Positions 1 through 6,285 of a DNA stretch of 19,595 nucleotides are shown here, piece after piece. The stretch covers positions 1 through 19,595 of the forward strand of contig CANBSV010000048.1 of assembly GCA_947372225.1 (NCBI GenBank), in the 5' to 3' direction. The stretch's first letter is position 1. Every line of letters begins with the position of its first letter. The DNA is from Burkholderiales bacterium (GTDB lineage Bacteria; Pseudomonadota; Gammaproteobacteria; Burkholderiales; Burkholderiaceae_C). The translations under genes were made by a program, and so were the position numbers. Under the pieces are notes generated by a model. It saw nothing but the letters and a program-made list of their open reading frames with translations, ran no database searches and had not been told where the DNA came from.

Positions 1-221
1 TCGTGCCGTTGTTCGGCGTGGTGATCTCGCAGCTGGCGTTCGGCCTGCCCGCCGAACGCGCCCTGCGCTGGGGCCCTGCGCTGGTGTGGGTGCTGGGCAT
101 CGCCTGCTTTCACACGGGCGCCGCGCTGTGGCCGCAGTGGGGATCGGCCTTGCCGAGCCTGGCGCTGACCTTGGTGCTCGGCACGCTGCTGCGCCTCAAT
201 GCCAACCGTTCTGCCGCGTAG
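1..221 (+). CDS. C-terminal end of a membrane transporter, possibly CytX-like (partial)
   Basis: The reading frame is open from the window edge to a TAG at 219-221, so only about the last 72 residues are visible and the GTG at position 3 is probably an internal Val. The fragment is strongly hydrophobic. It holds two to three likely membrane segments (around PLFGVVISQLAFG, ALVWVLGIACFHTGAALW and LPSLALTLVLGTLL) and ends in a short polar tail. The PLFGVV...LAFG stretch followed by two closing helices resembles the C-terminus of NCS1-family putative hydroxymethylpyrimidine transporters (CytX), which would import a thiamin precursor across the inner membrane. That assignment comes from memory of the family and is tentative; any polytopic transporter end would look similar. 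The gene converges on the DUF3309 gene, with a strong hairpin between them. Confidence 0.55.
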   Translation, partial: VPLFGVVISQLAFGLPAERALRWGPALVWVLGIACFHTGAALWPQWGSALPSLALTLVLGTLLRLNANRSAA

Positions 222-238
222 GTTTTTTCGCCTTCAAA

Positions 239-263
239 CGGGGCAGCGGACGACGCTGCCCCG
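239..263. terminator. Perfect 10-bp hairpin between convergent genes
   Basis: The arms CGGGGCAGCG (239-248) and CGCTGCCCCG (254-263) are perfectly complementary around a 5-nt loop, GACGA. The hairpin lies between the end of the plus-strand transporter (221) and the end of the minus-strand DUF3309 gene (269), where a shared bidirectional terminator is expected. On the minus strand it is followed only by TTTG, and on the plus strand there is no T-run, although TTTTTT precedes it at 223-228. Rho-independent termination is therefore plausible but not textbook; the hairpin could instead protect mRNA 3' ends. Confidence 0.5.
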
Positions 264-268
264 CGGCC

Positions 269-427
269 TCACAGCCGGCCTGTCAGCAGAAGCACGATCA
301 GCACCAGCACGACGACGCCAACGACGCCGCTGGGACCGTAGCCCCAGCCGCTGCTGTGTGGCCAAGTGGGAATGACACCCAACAGAATCAGGATCAAGAC
401 GATCAGCAGAATGGTTCCGAGGCTCAT
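269..427 (-). CDS. DUF3309-type small hydrophobic membrane peptide, 52 aa
   Basis: This is a short gene found by reading the minus strand. ATG at 427, TGA at 269-271, and an AGGGAG ribosome-binding site (436-441) 8 nt upstream support it. The product starts MSLGTILLIVLILILLGVIP, continues with TWPHSSGWGYGPSG and ends with a second hydrophobic run, VVGVVVLVLIVLLLTGRL. Two hydrophobic segments around a W/P/G-rich loop (WPHSxxWGYGPSG) are the hallmark of the DUF3309 family of about 50-residue proteins. They are common in Proteobacteria, often near stress genes, and have no established function. The protein is probably an inner-membrane hairpin. It stands alone, convergent with the upstream transporter and co-directional with the toxin-antitoxin pair behind it, but it has its own promoter-like elements. 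Confidence 0.88.
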   Translation of the reverse strand: MSLGTILLIVLILILLGVIPTWPHSSGWGYGPSGVVGVVVLVLIVLLLTGRL

Positions 428-443
428 CAAGTGCACTCCCTTT

Positions 444-480
444 CAAGGACACATGCCAAGCGTGTGTCCTTGTCTGTCAA
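444..480 (-). promoter_or_regulatory. Putative promoter with overlapping inverted repeat upstream of the DUF3309 gene
   Basis: On the minus strand a perfect TTGACA (475-480) is followed by a 10-bp inverted repeat, CAAGGACACA (444-453) and TGTGTCCTTG (463-472), separated by 9 nt. The repeat lies where the spacer and -10 element would be, and ends just before the AGGGAG ribosome-binding site of the DUF3309 gene. No good TATAAT is present at 16-18 nt from the TTGACA, so the -10 may be poor and activator-dependent, or the repeat may be an operator or a 5'-UTR hairpin. The remainder of the gap to 663 shows no gene; a small AGCGAC/GTCGCT hairpin sits at 527-542. Confidence 0.4.
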
Positions 481-663
481 CGATCCACCTTGGCCGCCAA
501 ACCGGCCGCTACCCAGGCACCCTCAGAGCGACGCTAGTCGCTGGCGCGGCCCTTGGATTGCGCGCGCTCAGCACACATGGAATTGACTCGCGGCGCCAAC
601 TGCTCAAGGGTTGGAGGTCCCTCAACATGGAGCGGATCCACCCACACAGCGCCCGCTCAATGT

Positions 664-1176
664 TCAGCTCTTGCCGACCATGGCCTTGAGATCCTTCATC
701 AAAAGGAACAGGTGAAAAGGGTCAGATGCGCCCGGTTCGAACTCCCAGTTCCGACACCACTGCCGAGCTGGCTCGTCCTTGGCGTGAACCAGCAGCGCTC
801 GAATTCCCGCTATGTCTGCGGCCTGTGCGGTGCGCATCAAGGCGTCCTTGAGCAGCGCTTTGCCAAGACCGATTCCCTGATGCGGCAAATCCACGGCAAG
901 CCTGGCCAGGATCATCACGGGGATGGGATGTTTGGGTATGCCTTTGACCACTCGAGGGGCAGCCGTTGCCGGCTCGACGCAGCCCACGGTCAGGCTGTAA
1001 AACCCGGCCACCGAGCCTGAACTGCAGCTCACATAGGTCTGTGAACTGTTGGCGTTTTGATTGACCAGCGCGAAGCGCTGCAAGAACTGATTCAGTGCGG
1101 GTTGACCGCAGTCGAACGACTCCACCACATCCGAGCCCACCAGCTTGCGGATGGGCTCACAGACCTTCGAATTCAA
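664..1176 (-). CDS. GNAT-family toxin of a TacAT-type toxin-antitoxin system
   Basis: The 170-residue product matches GNAT acetyltransferase toxins (TacT/AtaT-like) that acetylate the amino group of aminoacyl-tRNA and so block translation. Visible family signatures are VAGFYSLTVGCV (about 56-67), the core strand PVMILARLAVD (86-96), the acetyl-CoA pyrophosphate-binding loop QGIGLGKALL (100-109) and the C-terminal EFEPGASDPFHLFLLMKDL. In TacT the catalytic Tyr lies in the FY..(F/G)F element after the IMVHA strand; here that element reads WCRNWEF, placing Cys141 (TGT) at the Tyr position. Translation appears to start at TTG 1176, overlapping the antitoxin stop as TTGA, which implies coupling. 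No ATG start is available upstream of residue 88. Family and pairing are clear; whether the toxin is active is not. Confidence 0.85.
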   Translation of the reverse strand: MNSKVCEPIRKLVGSDVVESFDCGQPALNQFLQRFALVNQNANSSQTYVSCSSGSVAGFYSLTVGCVEPATAAPRVVKGIPKHPIPVMILARLAVDLPHQGIGLGKALLKDALMRTAQAADIAGIRALLVHAKDEPARQWCRNWEFEPGASDPFHLFLLMKDLKAMVGKS

Positions 1177-1451
1177 CCGAGCAGCCCCGGCTCGCGAAGA
1201 AGCTTGCGCAGCTTGGGCTTGGCGCTGACAGGCCGGTCCAGCGCCGCCTGAAACTCAAGCCACTTTTCGGGGCTCAGCTCAAAGCGGGACCGATCTGCCA
1301 GGGTTTGATTCGCGGCATTGATGCCCGCGTCCAGCAAGAACTCGCTCACATTCTTGTGCGCCACACGCGCGGCCTCTTGGAGCAACTGCTTCACAGGTCC
1401 ACTGGCGCGAACATCGATGCGCTCGGATTTGGGATGGGTGGTGGCCGGCAT
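1173..1451 (-). CDS. DUF1778-family ribbon-helix-helix antitoxin (TacA-like)
   Basis: The 92-residue product has the layout of DUF1778 antitoxins. An N-terminal ribbon-helix-helix DNA-binding domain (SERIDVRASGPVKQLLQEAA, then HKNVSEFLLDAGINAA, about residues 9-48) is followed by the toxin-neutralising tail with LADRSRFELSPEKWLEFQAA and LDRPVSAKPKLRKLL. The tail normally wraps around the GNAT toxin and blocks its acetyl-CoA site. Start ATG 1451 has AAGGA 6 nt upstream. The gene overlaps the toxin by 4 nt, antitoxin first, as is usual. Autoregulation is likely through the palindrome at 1485-1498, since TacA-type antitoxins repress their own promoter as a complex with the toxin. Confidence 0.9.
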   Translation of the reverse strand: MPATTHPKSERIDVRASGPVKQLLQEAARVAHKNVSEFLLDAGINAANQTLADRSRFELSPEKWLEFQAALDRPVSAKPKLRKLLREPGLLG

Positions 1452-1479
1452 GGGGGATCCTTTTCAGAAAAGGTTCCGC

Positions 1480-1498
1480 ATCATATCGTCCGGACGAT
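1480..1498 (-). promoter_or_regulatory. Palindromic operator adjoining the -10 box of the toxin-antitoxin operon
   Basis: ATCGTCCGGACGAT at 1485-1498 is a perfect 14-bp palindrome lying 34-47 nt upstream of the antitoxin start. On the minus strand it runs directly into TATGAT (1480-1485), a 5/6 match to TATAAT, so a bound repressor would cover the -10 box. No convincing -35 is seen at 16-18 nt. Ribbon-helix-helix antitoxins commonly bind short palindromes at exactly this place. The palindrome is visible directly; the binding is inferred. Confidence 0.65.
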
Positions 1499-1530
1499 GT
1501 CGGTACGTTGCATTTTTTGAGGCGTCCTGA

Positions 1531-1607
1531 TGGGTCGCTCAGCACCGCTGGAGTTTCAGCAGCCGCGCGATGAACTCAGCCCGAGGCGGCCAGCGGTGTT
1601 CGACCCA
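1531..1607. repeat. Long imperfect inverted repeat between the toxin-antitoxin pair and the EPS operon
   Basis: TGGGTCG (1531-1537) pairs with CGACCCA (1601-1607), and CACCGCTGG (1543-1551) pairs with CCAGCGGTG (1590-1598). With A-T and G-T pairs between them the stem is about 18 bp, with one 3-nt bulge (CTC). The 38-nt centre contains a smaller nested pairing, GAGTT(T)CA (1551-1558) with TGAACTC (1571-1577), which shares one base with the outer stem. It lies 41 nt beyond the stop of the tyrosine kinase gene. It could be a Rho-type or processing structure for the long minus-strand transcript, a REP-like element or a small structured RNA. There is no adjoining U-tract on the minus strand. Confidence 0.5.
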
Positions 1608-1647
1608 CGGCCACATGCATCGCTTTTGCCGGCGGTGATCTTGAGAT

Positions 1648-2439
1648 CTATCCAGCCTTGGCGCTCACCCACCGTGAATACCACGGCGCCGACTTGGACT
1701 TGGCGCCCTTTTCGGTCTGGCGCGGACGGCTCATGACGGTGCCGATCAGGTTGAAAGGTGCCAGCAGTTCGGTGATCTGTTCCAGGTCCTGGATGGACGT
1801 GGTGTGCTCTTCGACCACCACGAGCGTGGTGTCGACCTGCGGGATAAACGCCAGCGCATCGGCGGTGTCGAGCAACGGTGGCAGGTCCACGATGATGTAG
1901 CGGTCCTGGTAGCGCTCCTTCATCTCGCGGATCAGCTGCTGAGCCAGCTTGGTCGCGAGCAGTTCGGCCGAGTTGACCACCGCCTGCTGGCCCGCGGGCA
2001 GCAGCACGAAGCGCGACACGCCGGGGTTGATCAGCAGCTCGTTGATCGGCGTGCCCTGGCTGAGGTGGTCGCTCAGTCCGGGCGCACCATCAAAACCGAA
2101 CATCGACTGCAAGCCGTGTCCGGACAGATCGGCATCGACAAGCAGCACGGCCGAGTCGTAGTCGGCGGCCATGGTGAGCGCCAGGTTCAGCGCGGTGAGC
2201 GACTTGCCCTCGATGCGCCGCGCGCTGGTCACAGCCAGCAAATTGAAGCCGTCCGCGCGCATGCGCTGCAACACCTGATTGCGCAGCATCTTGAACGACT
2301 CGGTCAGCTCCGACCGGTCGGGCTTGACCACACCGTGCGTGCGCTGCAGCCGCAGCAGCGCATCGGCCCTTACCTGGGTGCTCGAGTACTGGATGTTCAG
2401 CGGCTCGGTGTCGATCCGCGCGTCTTCGATCATGCTCAT
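1648..2439 (-). CDS. CpsD-like tyrosine-protein kinase (EPS co-polymerase ATPase)
   Basis: The 263-residue cytoplasmic P-loop ATPase of the BY-kinase/MinD fold pairs with the Wzc/GumC-like gene immediately upstream to control polysaccharide chain length and export. The Walker A loop is ARRIEGKS (73-80), where the common form is PGEGKS. Walker A' is VLLVDAD (98-104) and Walker B is YIIVDLPP (181-188). The C-terminus (KSKSAPWYSRWVSAKAG) has one Tyr instead of the usual Tyr cluster, so autophosphorylation control may be reduced. The start at ATG 2439 (or ATG 2433) lies 8 nt after the upstream stop, with no strong ribosome-binding site, so coupling is likely. It resembles the separate kinases of exosortase-linked EPS loci. 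It is the last gene of the long operon. Confidence 0.85.
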   Translation of the reverse strand: MSMIEDARIDTEPLNIQYSSTQVRADALLRLQRTHGVVKPDRSELTESFKMLRNQVLQRMRADGFNLLAVTSARRIEGKSLTALNLALTMAADYDSAVLLVDADLSGHGLQSMFGFDGAPGLSDHLSQGTPINELLINPGVSRFVLLPAGQQAVVNSAELLATKLAQQLIREMKERYQDRYIIVDLPPLLDTADALAFIPQVDTTLVVVEEHTTSIQDLEQITELLAPFNLIGTVMSRPRQTEKGAKSKSAPWYSRWVSAKAG

Positions 2440-2447
2440 GGGGCCGC

Positions 2448-4244
2448 TCAGTTGGATAACCGCCGCACGATGCCGTACCAGGCCACGTCGATCGGCATGT
2501 AGAAAAGATGCAAGGCGATGACCACCAGCGCGATCACCCCCAGCACGCCCATCAGGACGATGCGCCGCGTCCAGGAGCGGCGGCGCAACAGCACCGGACT
2601 CGGCAGCGATGGCAGCACGGCCAGCACCGGCACTTGCATCACGCGCACCACGTCGCGCGCGCTGTGCACGGTCTGATCGATGGCCTCGCGCAAGGCCGCC
2701 GAGCCCACACCGCCGATCAGCGCAAACAGCAGCCCCAACACAACGATCATGGCCCGGTTCGGCCGCACGGGCTTTTCAGGGTAGACGGGCGGCTCGATGA
2801 GCGTGAAGCGCTCGGCCTTGCGGCCGCGCTCAAGTTCCTCGGCCACCTGGGCTTGCATCTGCTTTTCACGCAGCTCGCGGAAACGCCCGCGCGAGCTGTC
2901 GATGTCGCGCGCGAGTTCAAGGTATTCGCGCTCGACCTCGGGGGTCTGGCGCACACGCGTGTCGAGCTGCTCGAGCTTGTCGCGCAGCGCCTGGCGTTCG
3001 CTGCGCATGGACTGAATCTGCGAGGTGATCGTCTCGATCTGCGACTTCAGGTTGAGATAGACGGGGTTGTCGGGTTTGCGCGCGCGCCGGATGGCGTCAG
3101 CGCTGCCTTCGGGCGCACCGGCTCCGGTGCGCAACGCCTGTTCAATGACCGACACGGCGCGCTTCAACTGAACCACGTCCGGGTGCTCGTCGGAATACTT
3201 GCGGCGCAGCTGGTTGAGCTGCTCTTTCAGCTGCAGCAGCTTTTGCTCGCGGTCGGTGGCGTCCTGCTCCAGGCCGGTCTCGGTCTTGAGCATCGAGATC
3301 TCCCGGCGCAACCGCTTCACGTCGGGGTGATCGTCGCTGTAGGTTCCGCTCAGGGTCGTGAGTTGCAGTTGCAGCATCTTGAGCCGGTCCTCGGGCTCGA
3401 GCGGCGCGCCGCCGTTGGCGCTGATGGGCGTGGCGGGCTTGGTGTCTGCCAGCTGCGACTGCAGTGCGAGCTTGCGCTCGTCCATGAAGACGATCTCGCG
3501 CTCGATGCGCTGGATTTCAGCGCTGGTGCGTTCGCTGCCCATCAGGTTCGAGATGTTCAGCTCGGGCAGGCGGCCTTGGTTGCGTTCCTTGAAGGCCGAG
3601 AGCTTTTGCTCCTGGTCGGTGATGTGTTCGCTCACGCGGTTCAGTTCCTCGTCGATGAACATCGTGGTCTCGGCGGCCTTTTGCTGCCGGTTCTTGACGT
3701 TCTCGTTGAGGTACAGCGTGGTCAGTTCGTTGGCGATCTTCTGGGCGTTGGCCGCCACCTCGCTGTCGTAGGACAGACTGAACGCGATGGTCGACTTCAC
3801 GGCCGATCCGCTGCGCCGGTCGGTGACCTCGGCGCTGATGGGCGTGAGCTTGATGTCGCGGCGCATCAGGTCGAGGATTTCCTCGCTGGTCTGGCTTTGC
3901 CGCTTGGCTCCATACAGGTTGTACTTGTCGACCAGTTCAAGCAGCGTGGCTCGCGTCATCACCTGCTGGCTGATCACCTGGATGCGCTCGTCGGCAAAGC
4001 TCGTCACGGTCGAGCGCACGAACTCCTGCGGAATTTCCTGTTCCTTGATCAGGATGGTCGCGGTCGAGCGGTACACCGGCGGCAACACCAGCGCCACCAC
4101 CACAGCCGCCGCGGACAGCACCGCGAACACCACCACGATCAACCAGCGGCGCCGGCTCAGCACGCCGAGGTAATCACCCAGGGTCTTGCCCGAATCGGCC
4201 AGCGAATCGGTCGCGGCGTAGAGGTCTTGGGGAGTAGCTGACAT
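2448..4244 (-). CDS. Wzc/GumC-like polysaccharide chain-length determinant (PCP family)
   Basis: This inner-membrane polysaccharide co-polymerase is about 598 residues. It has a Wzz-type N-terminus with a first membrane helix (about 34-56), a long periplasmic coiled-coil region (about 180-460), a P-rich motif EPPVYPEKPVRPN before a second helix (about 498-517), the family signature VPVLAVLP, and a third helix near the C-terminus (about 562-582). There is no kinase domain; that is the next gene. A segment YSD(D/E)HPDV occurs twice (about 302 and 350). I chose ATG 4244; an in-frame TTG at 4256 would add four residues. Neither has a clear ribosome-binding site. The stop lies 33 nt after the beta-barrel gene in the operon. 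It would link the Wza-like exporter to the cytoplasmic kinase. Confidence 0.88.
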   Translation of the reverse strand: MSATPQDLYAATDSLADSGKTLGDYLGVLSRRRWLIVVVFAVLSAAAVVVALVLPPVYRSTATILIKEQEIPQEFVRSTVTSFADERIQVISQQVMTRATLLELVDKYNLYGAKRQSQTSEEILDLMRRDIKLTPISAEVTDRRSGSAVKSTIAFSLSYDSEVAANAQKIANELTTLYLNENVKNRQQKAAETTMFIDEELNRVSEHITDQEQKLSAFKERNQGRLPELNISNLMGSERTSAEIQRIEREIVFMDERKLALQSQLADTKPATPISANGGAPLEPEDRLKMLQLQLTTLSGTYSDDHPDVKRLRREISMLKTETGLEQDATDREQKLLQLKEQLNQLRRKYSDEHPDVVQLKRAVSVIEQALRTGAGAPEGSADAIRRARKPDNPVYLNLKSQIETITSQIQSMRSERQALRDKLEQLDTRVRQTPEVEREYLELARDIDSSRGRFRELREKQMQAQVAEELERGRKAERFTLIEPPVYPEKPVRPNRAMIVVLGLLFALIGGVGSAALREAIDQTVHSARDVVRVMQVPVLAVLPSLPSPVLLRRRSWTRRIVLMGVLGVIALVVIALHLFYMPIDVAWYGIVRRLSN

Positions 4245-4277
4245 GGGGTGCGTCAATGCAATGGGGGGTTCGTCGCG

Positions 4278-5561
4278 TCAACGTGACGCATCGAGGGTGG
4301 GGAAGGAATAGCTCAGCGACACGTTCAGGCTGTTGGACTGGGCAGAATTGCTGGGCCCCACGTTGTTGGCCTGGGTCAGCCGATAGGAAAGCCCCAGCGT
4401 GAGGTCATCGGCCAGCTGATGGGAAAGTGAAACCGAGAACGACTGCTGACGTGACTCGCCCGCGTTGACGGTGCCGACGCTGCCCACGATCGGGCCCGAG
4501 GTGCGCGACATGTTGTAGCTGGCCGACCCGCCCCAGGTTTCCGAAAAACTGTGGCTGGCGCTCAAGTTCAACGCATCGCTGCGCTGCACCGAGCCCGAGC
4601 CGTTCGGGCGCTGGCTGCGGCTGGCCGAAAACGAAAGCGACGTCACCTCATCGAGCGCATAGCTGTAAGACGCGCTGTACTGCAGCCCGGTGGATGAGCT
4701 GGTCACCGGTTGGCGCACCGGGATGTACGGCACCAGGCCCACGCGGCACAGCACTGCATCGAGCGGACACACCAGCGCCAGCGTCGAACCCTGGGTGCGC
4801 GTGCGATACGAACCCAGCGACACCGAACTGCTCGCGCTCTCGGACCACTGGTGCGACAGACCCAGGCTCCAGTCATCGGTCTGCGAGCGGTTGCCCAATG
4901 ACACGGGGCGGTACTCCGAGTGCGACAGATGCAGGTTCAGCGCATCGATCTCGGTCAGCCGGTAAGACAAGCCGCCGCCGAACGACGTGTCGGTGTAGTC
5001 GGCCGAGTTGGTGACCGCCTGGCCGTATCGGGTCTGGTTGCTAGACACCTGCGCCGATGAGCTCAGCCGCTCGGTGATCGAATGCGACCACGAACCGCCC
5101 ACGGTGGTGGTGCGCCGCTGCCCCGGCGACAGCCCCACGTCGGCGGTTTGCACGACGTTGTTGAAGTCCTGCGCATACCCGGCGCTGACCTCGAAGTCGT
5201 CGGACTCGAGCGACAGCGACTGCGACAGGTTGATGCGCCCGTCCACCCGATCCGGGTTGACGCGGCCGCTGGATGTCACGCCCGACGCGTTGAGACCCAG
5301 CCGGGTGGCCATGTTCTCCACGCGGCGCGTCGCGCCCAGCGTGGTCGACAGGGACAGGTTGTTCACCGTGCCGGGGGAGTGTTTGGCCAGATTCACGTTG
5401 TCGTTGGTTTCAAGGCTGGACTGCACCGAGCTTTCAAGAGACCACAGATCCGCATGCGCCGGGAACACCGTCCCCAGCAGCACCGCCATGCCCGCCATCC
5501 ACCGGCGCAGCGGTGCCTTCAGAGGGCTGCGGCGCGCCGCGAGGCGGTCGGGGCGGCTCAC
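4278..5561 (-). CDS. EPS-cluster outer-membrane beta-barrel protein (EpsL/BBP2-like)
   Basis: The 427-residue protein has a signal peptide ending AHA/D (about residue 37) and then a Ser/Thr-rich sequence of alternating hydrophobic strands (for example SLSLGLSYRLTQ and NVSLSYSF) typical of an outer-membrane barrel. The segment ETNDNVNL just after the signal peptide recalls the barrel proteins regularly found in exosortase-type EPS loci. The likely role is polysaccharide passage or surface organisation with the Wza-like lipoprotein. Translation starts at GTG 5561, overlapping the upstream stop by 4 nt (GTGA). Internal ATGs at residues 22 and 25 would give a shorter signal peptide. The only two Cys residues (265 and 272) form a CX6C pair. 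The subfamily name is uncertain. Confidence 0.78.
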   Translation of the reverse strand: MSRPDRLAARRSPLKAPLRRWMAGMAVLLGTVFPAHADLWSLESSVQSSLETNDNVNLAKHSPGTVNNLSLSTTLGATRRVENMATRLGLNASGVTSSGRVNPDRVDGRINLSQSLSLESDDFEVSAGYAQDFNNVVQTADVGLSPGQRRTTTVGGSWSHSITERLSSSAQVSSNQTRYGQAVTNSADYTDTSFGGGLSYRLTEIDALNLHLSHSEYRPVSLGNRSQTDDWSLGLSHQWSESASSSVSLGSYRTRTQGSTLALVCPLDAVLCRVGLVPYIPVRQPVTSSSTGLQYSASYSYALDEVTSLSFSASRSQRPNGSGSVQRSDALNLSASHSFSETWGGSASYNMSRTSGPIVGSVGTVNAGESRQQSFSVSLSHQLADDLTLGLSYRLTQANNVGPSNSAQSNSLNVSLSYSFPTLDASR

Positions 5562-6274
5562 GGCACCAGCAGCACGTCTCCGCTTTTCAGCGTGATGTTT
5601 TGCGACAGGTCGCCGCCCTTGCGAACACGCGAATACTGGAAGGGAATCGACACCGACTTGCCGTCGATCTTGCGGATGATGCGAATGCCGTCTTCCGAGG
5701 CAAACGGCGTCATGCCACCGGCAATGGTCAGCGCTTGCAGCACGTCGATGTTGCGCCCCACGAGCAAGTCGCCGGGCTTGTTGACGCGGCCGATCACATA
5801 GATGTGGTAACTCGCCACGCGCACCACGGACACCGTCACCACGGGCTCGGGAATGAACTTCTCGAGCCGCTTGACGAGTTCATCGCGCACCTGCTCGGCC
5901 GTCTTGCCCGCGACGATGAAGTCGCCCGCCAGCGGGAACGAAATGCCGCCGTCCGGGCGCACCAGCACCGAGGCCTTGAGCGTCTCATCGCGCCACACGG
6001 ATATGTCGAGGGCGTCTTCGGGCCCGATCTCGTAGCCCGGGTCGGTGACCGGCACACGCTCGATGCTGTCGCCCCATTTGGTGGTCGCAGCGCCCGACGT
6101 GGCGCCGGCCGGCAAGGTCGCTCCGGGTGAGACGATCAGCGCAGGCGTTTCGTTGATGTAGGGAATCTCGGGCAGGCGCGGCAGGTTGGAGCACGCGGCC
6201 AGGCCGCACACCAGCGCCAGCAAGGCCAGCCGGCTCAGCCGGAACGATGGGTTCAGTGAACGTTGAAAGGTCAT
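5558..6274 (-). CDS. Wza-like polysaccharide export lipoprotein
   Basis: The 238-residue protein has a lipoprotein signal peptide with lipobox LAAC (acylated Cys28). It is followed by a Poly_export domain (about 80-155: GYEIGPEDALDISVW, then VRPDGGISFPLAGDF) and an SLBB domain (about 158-205: YVIGRVNKPGDL, then LTIAGGM). It closes with GDVLLVP. The shorter length and the absence of a Wza-style C-terminal amphipathic helix fit the short exporters of exosortase-linked EPS loci, which may use a separate barrel for outer-membrane passage, plausibly the next gene. ATG 6274 lies 11 nt after the coiled-coil gene's stop, and the 3' end overlaps the barrel gene. It would form the periplasmic/outer-membrane part of the export conduit. 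Confidence 0.9.
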   Translation of the reverse strand: MTFQRSLNPSFRLSRLALLALVCGLAACSNLPRLPEIPYINETPALIVSPGATLPAGATSGAATTKWGDSIERVPVTDPGYEIGPEDALDISVWRDETLKASVLVRPDGGISFPLAGDFIVAGKTAEQVRDELVKRLEKFIPEPVVTVSVVRVASYHIYVIGRVNKPGDLLVGRNIDVLQALTIAGGMTPFASEDGIRIIRKIDGKSVSIPFQYSRVRKGGDLSQNITLKSGDVLLVP

Positions 6275-6285
6275 GGGGTCGGACG

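Noticed and set aside
234..452. 72-codon minus-strand frame over the DUF3309 locus
   Set aside because: It overlaps, out of frame, the 52-residue DUF3309 gene, which has a proper ribosome-binding site and family motif.
527..542. AGCGAC-GCTA-GTCGCT hairpin considered as the terminator of the toxin gene
   Set aside because: A 6-bp stem with no T-run, about 120 nt beyond the stop; too weak to annotate.
553..1020. 155-codon plus-strand frame across the toxin gene
   Set aside because: Antisense to the GNAT toxin with no family resemblance.
1531..1607. Inverted repeat considered as an integron attC site, because it adjoins a TA cassette
   Set aside because: The outer ends lack the GTTRRRY/RYYYAAC core-site pattern, and there is no integrase or second site.
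1539..1616. 25-codon minus-strand frame, ATG 1616 to TGA 1539, with a protein-like MWPWVEHRWPPRAEF start
   Set aside because: No ribosome-binding site was found and it coincides with the long inverted repeat, which can explain its composition. It could be a gene remnant, but that cannot be supported here.
2508..4241. 577-codon plus-strand open frame
   Set aside because: It lies wholly antisense to the chain-length gene, whose membrane helices and family motifs are clear. The product is His/Gln/Arg-rich with no motif.
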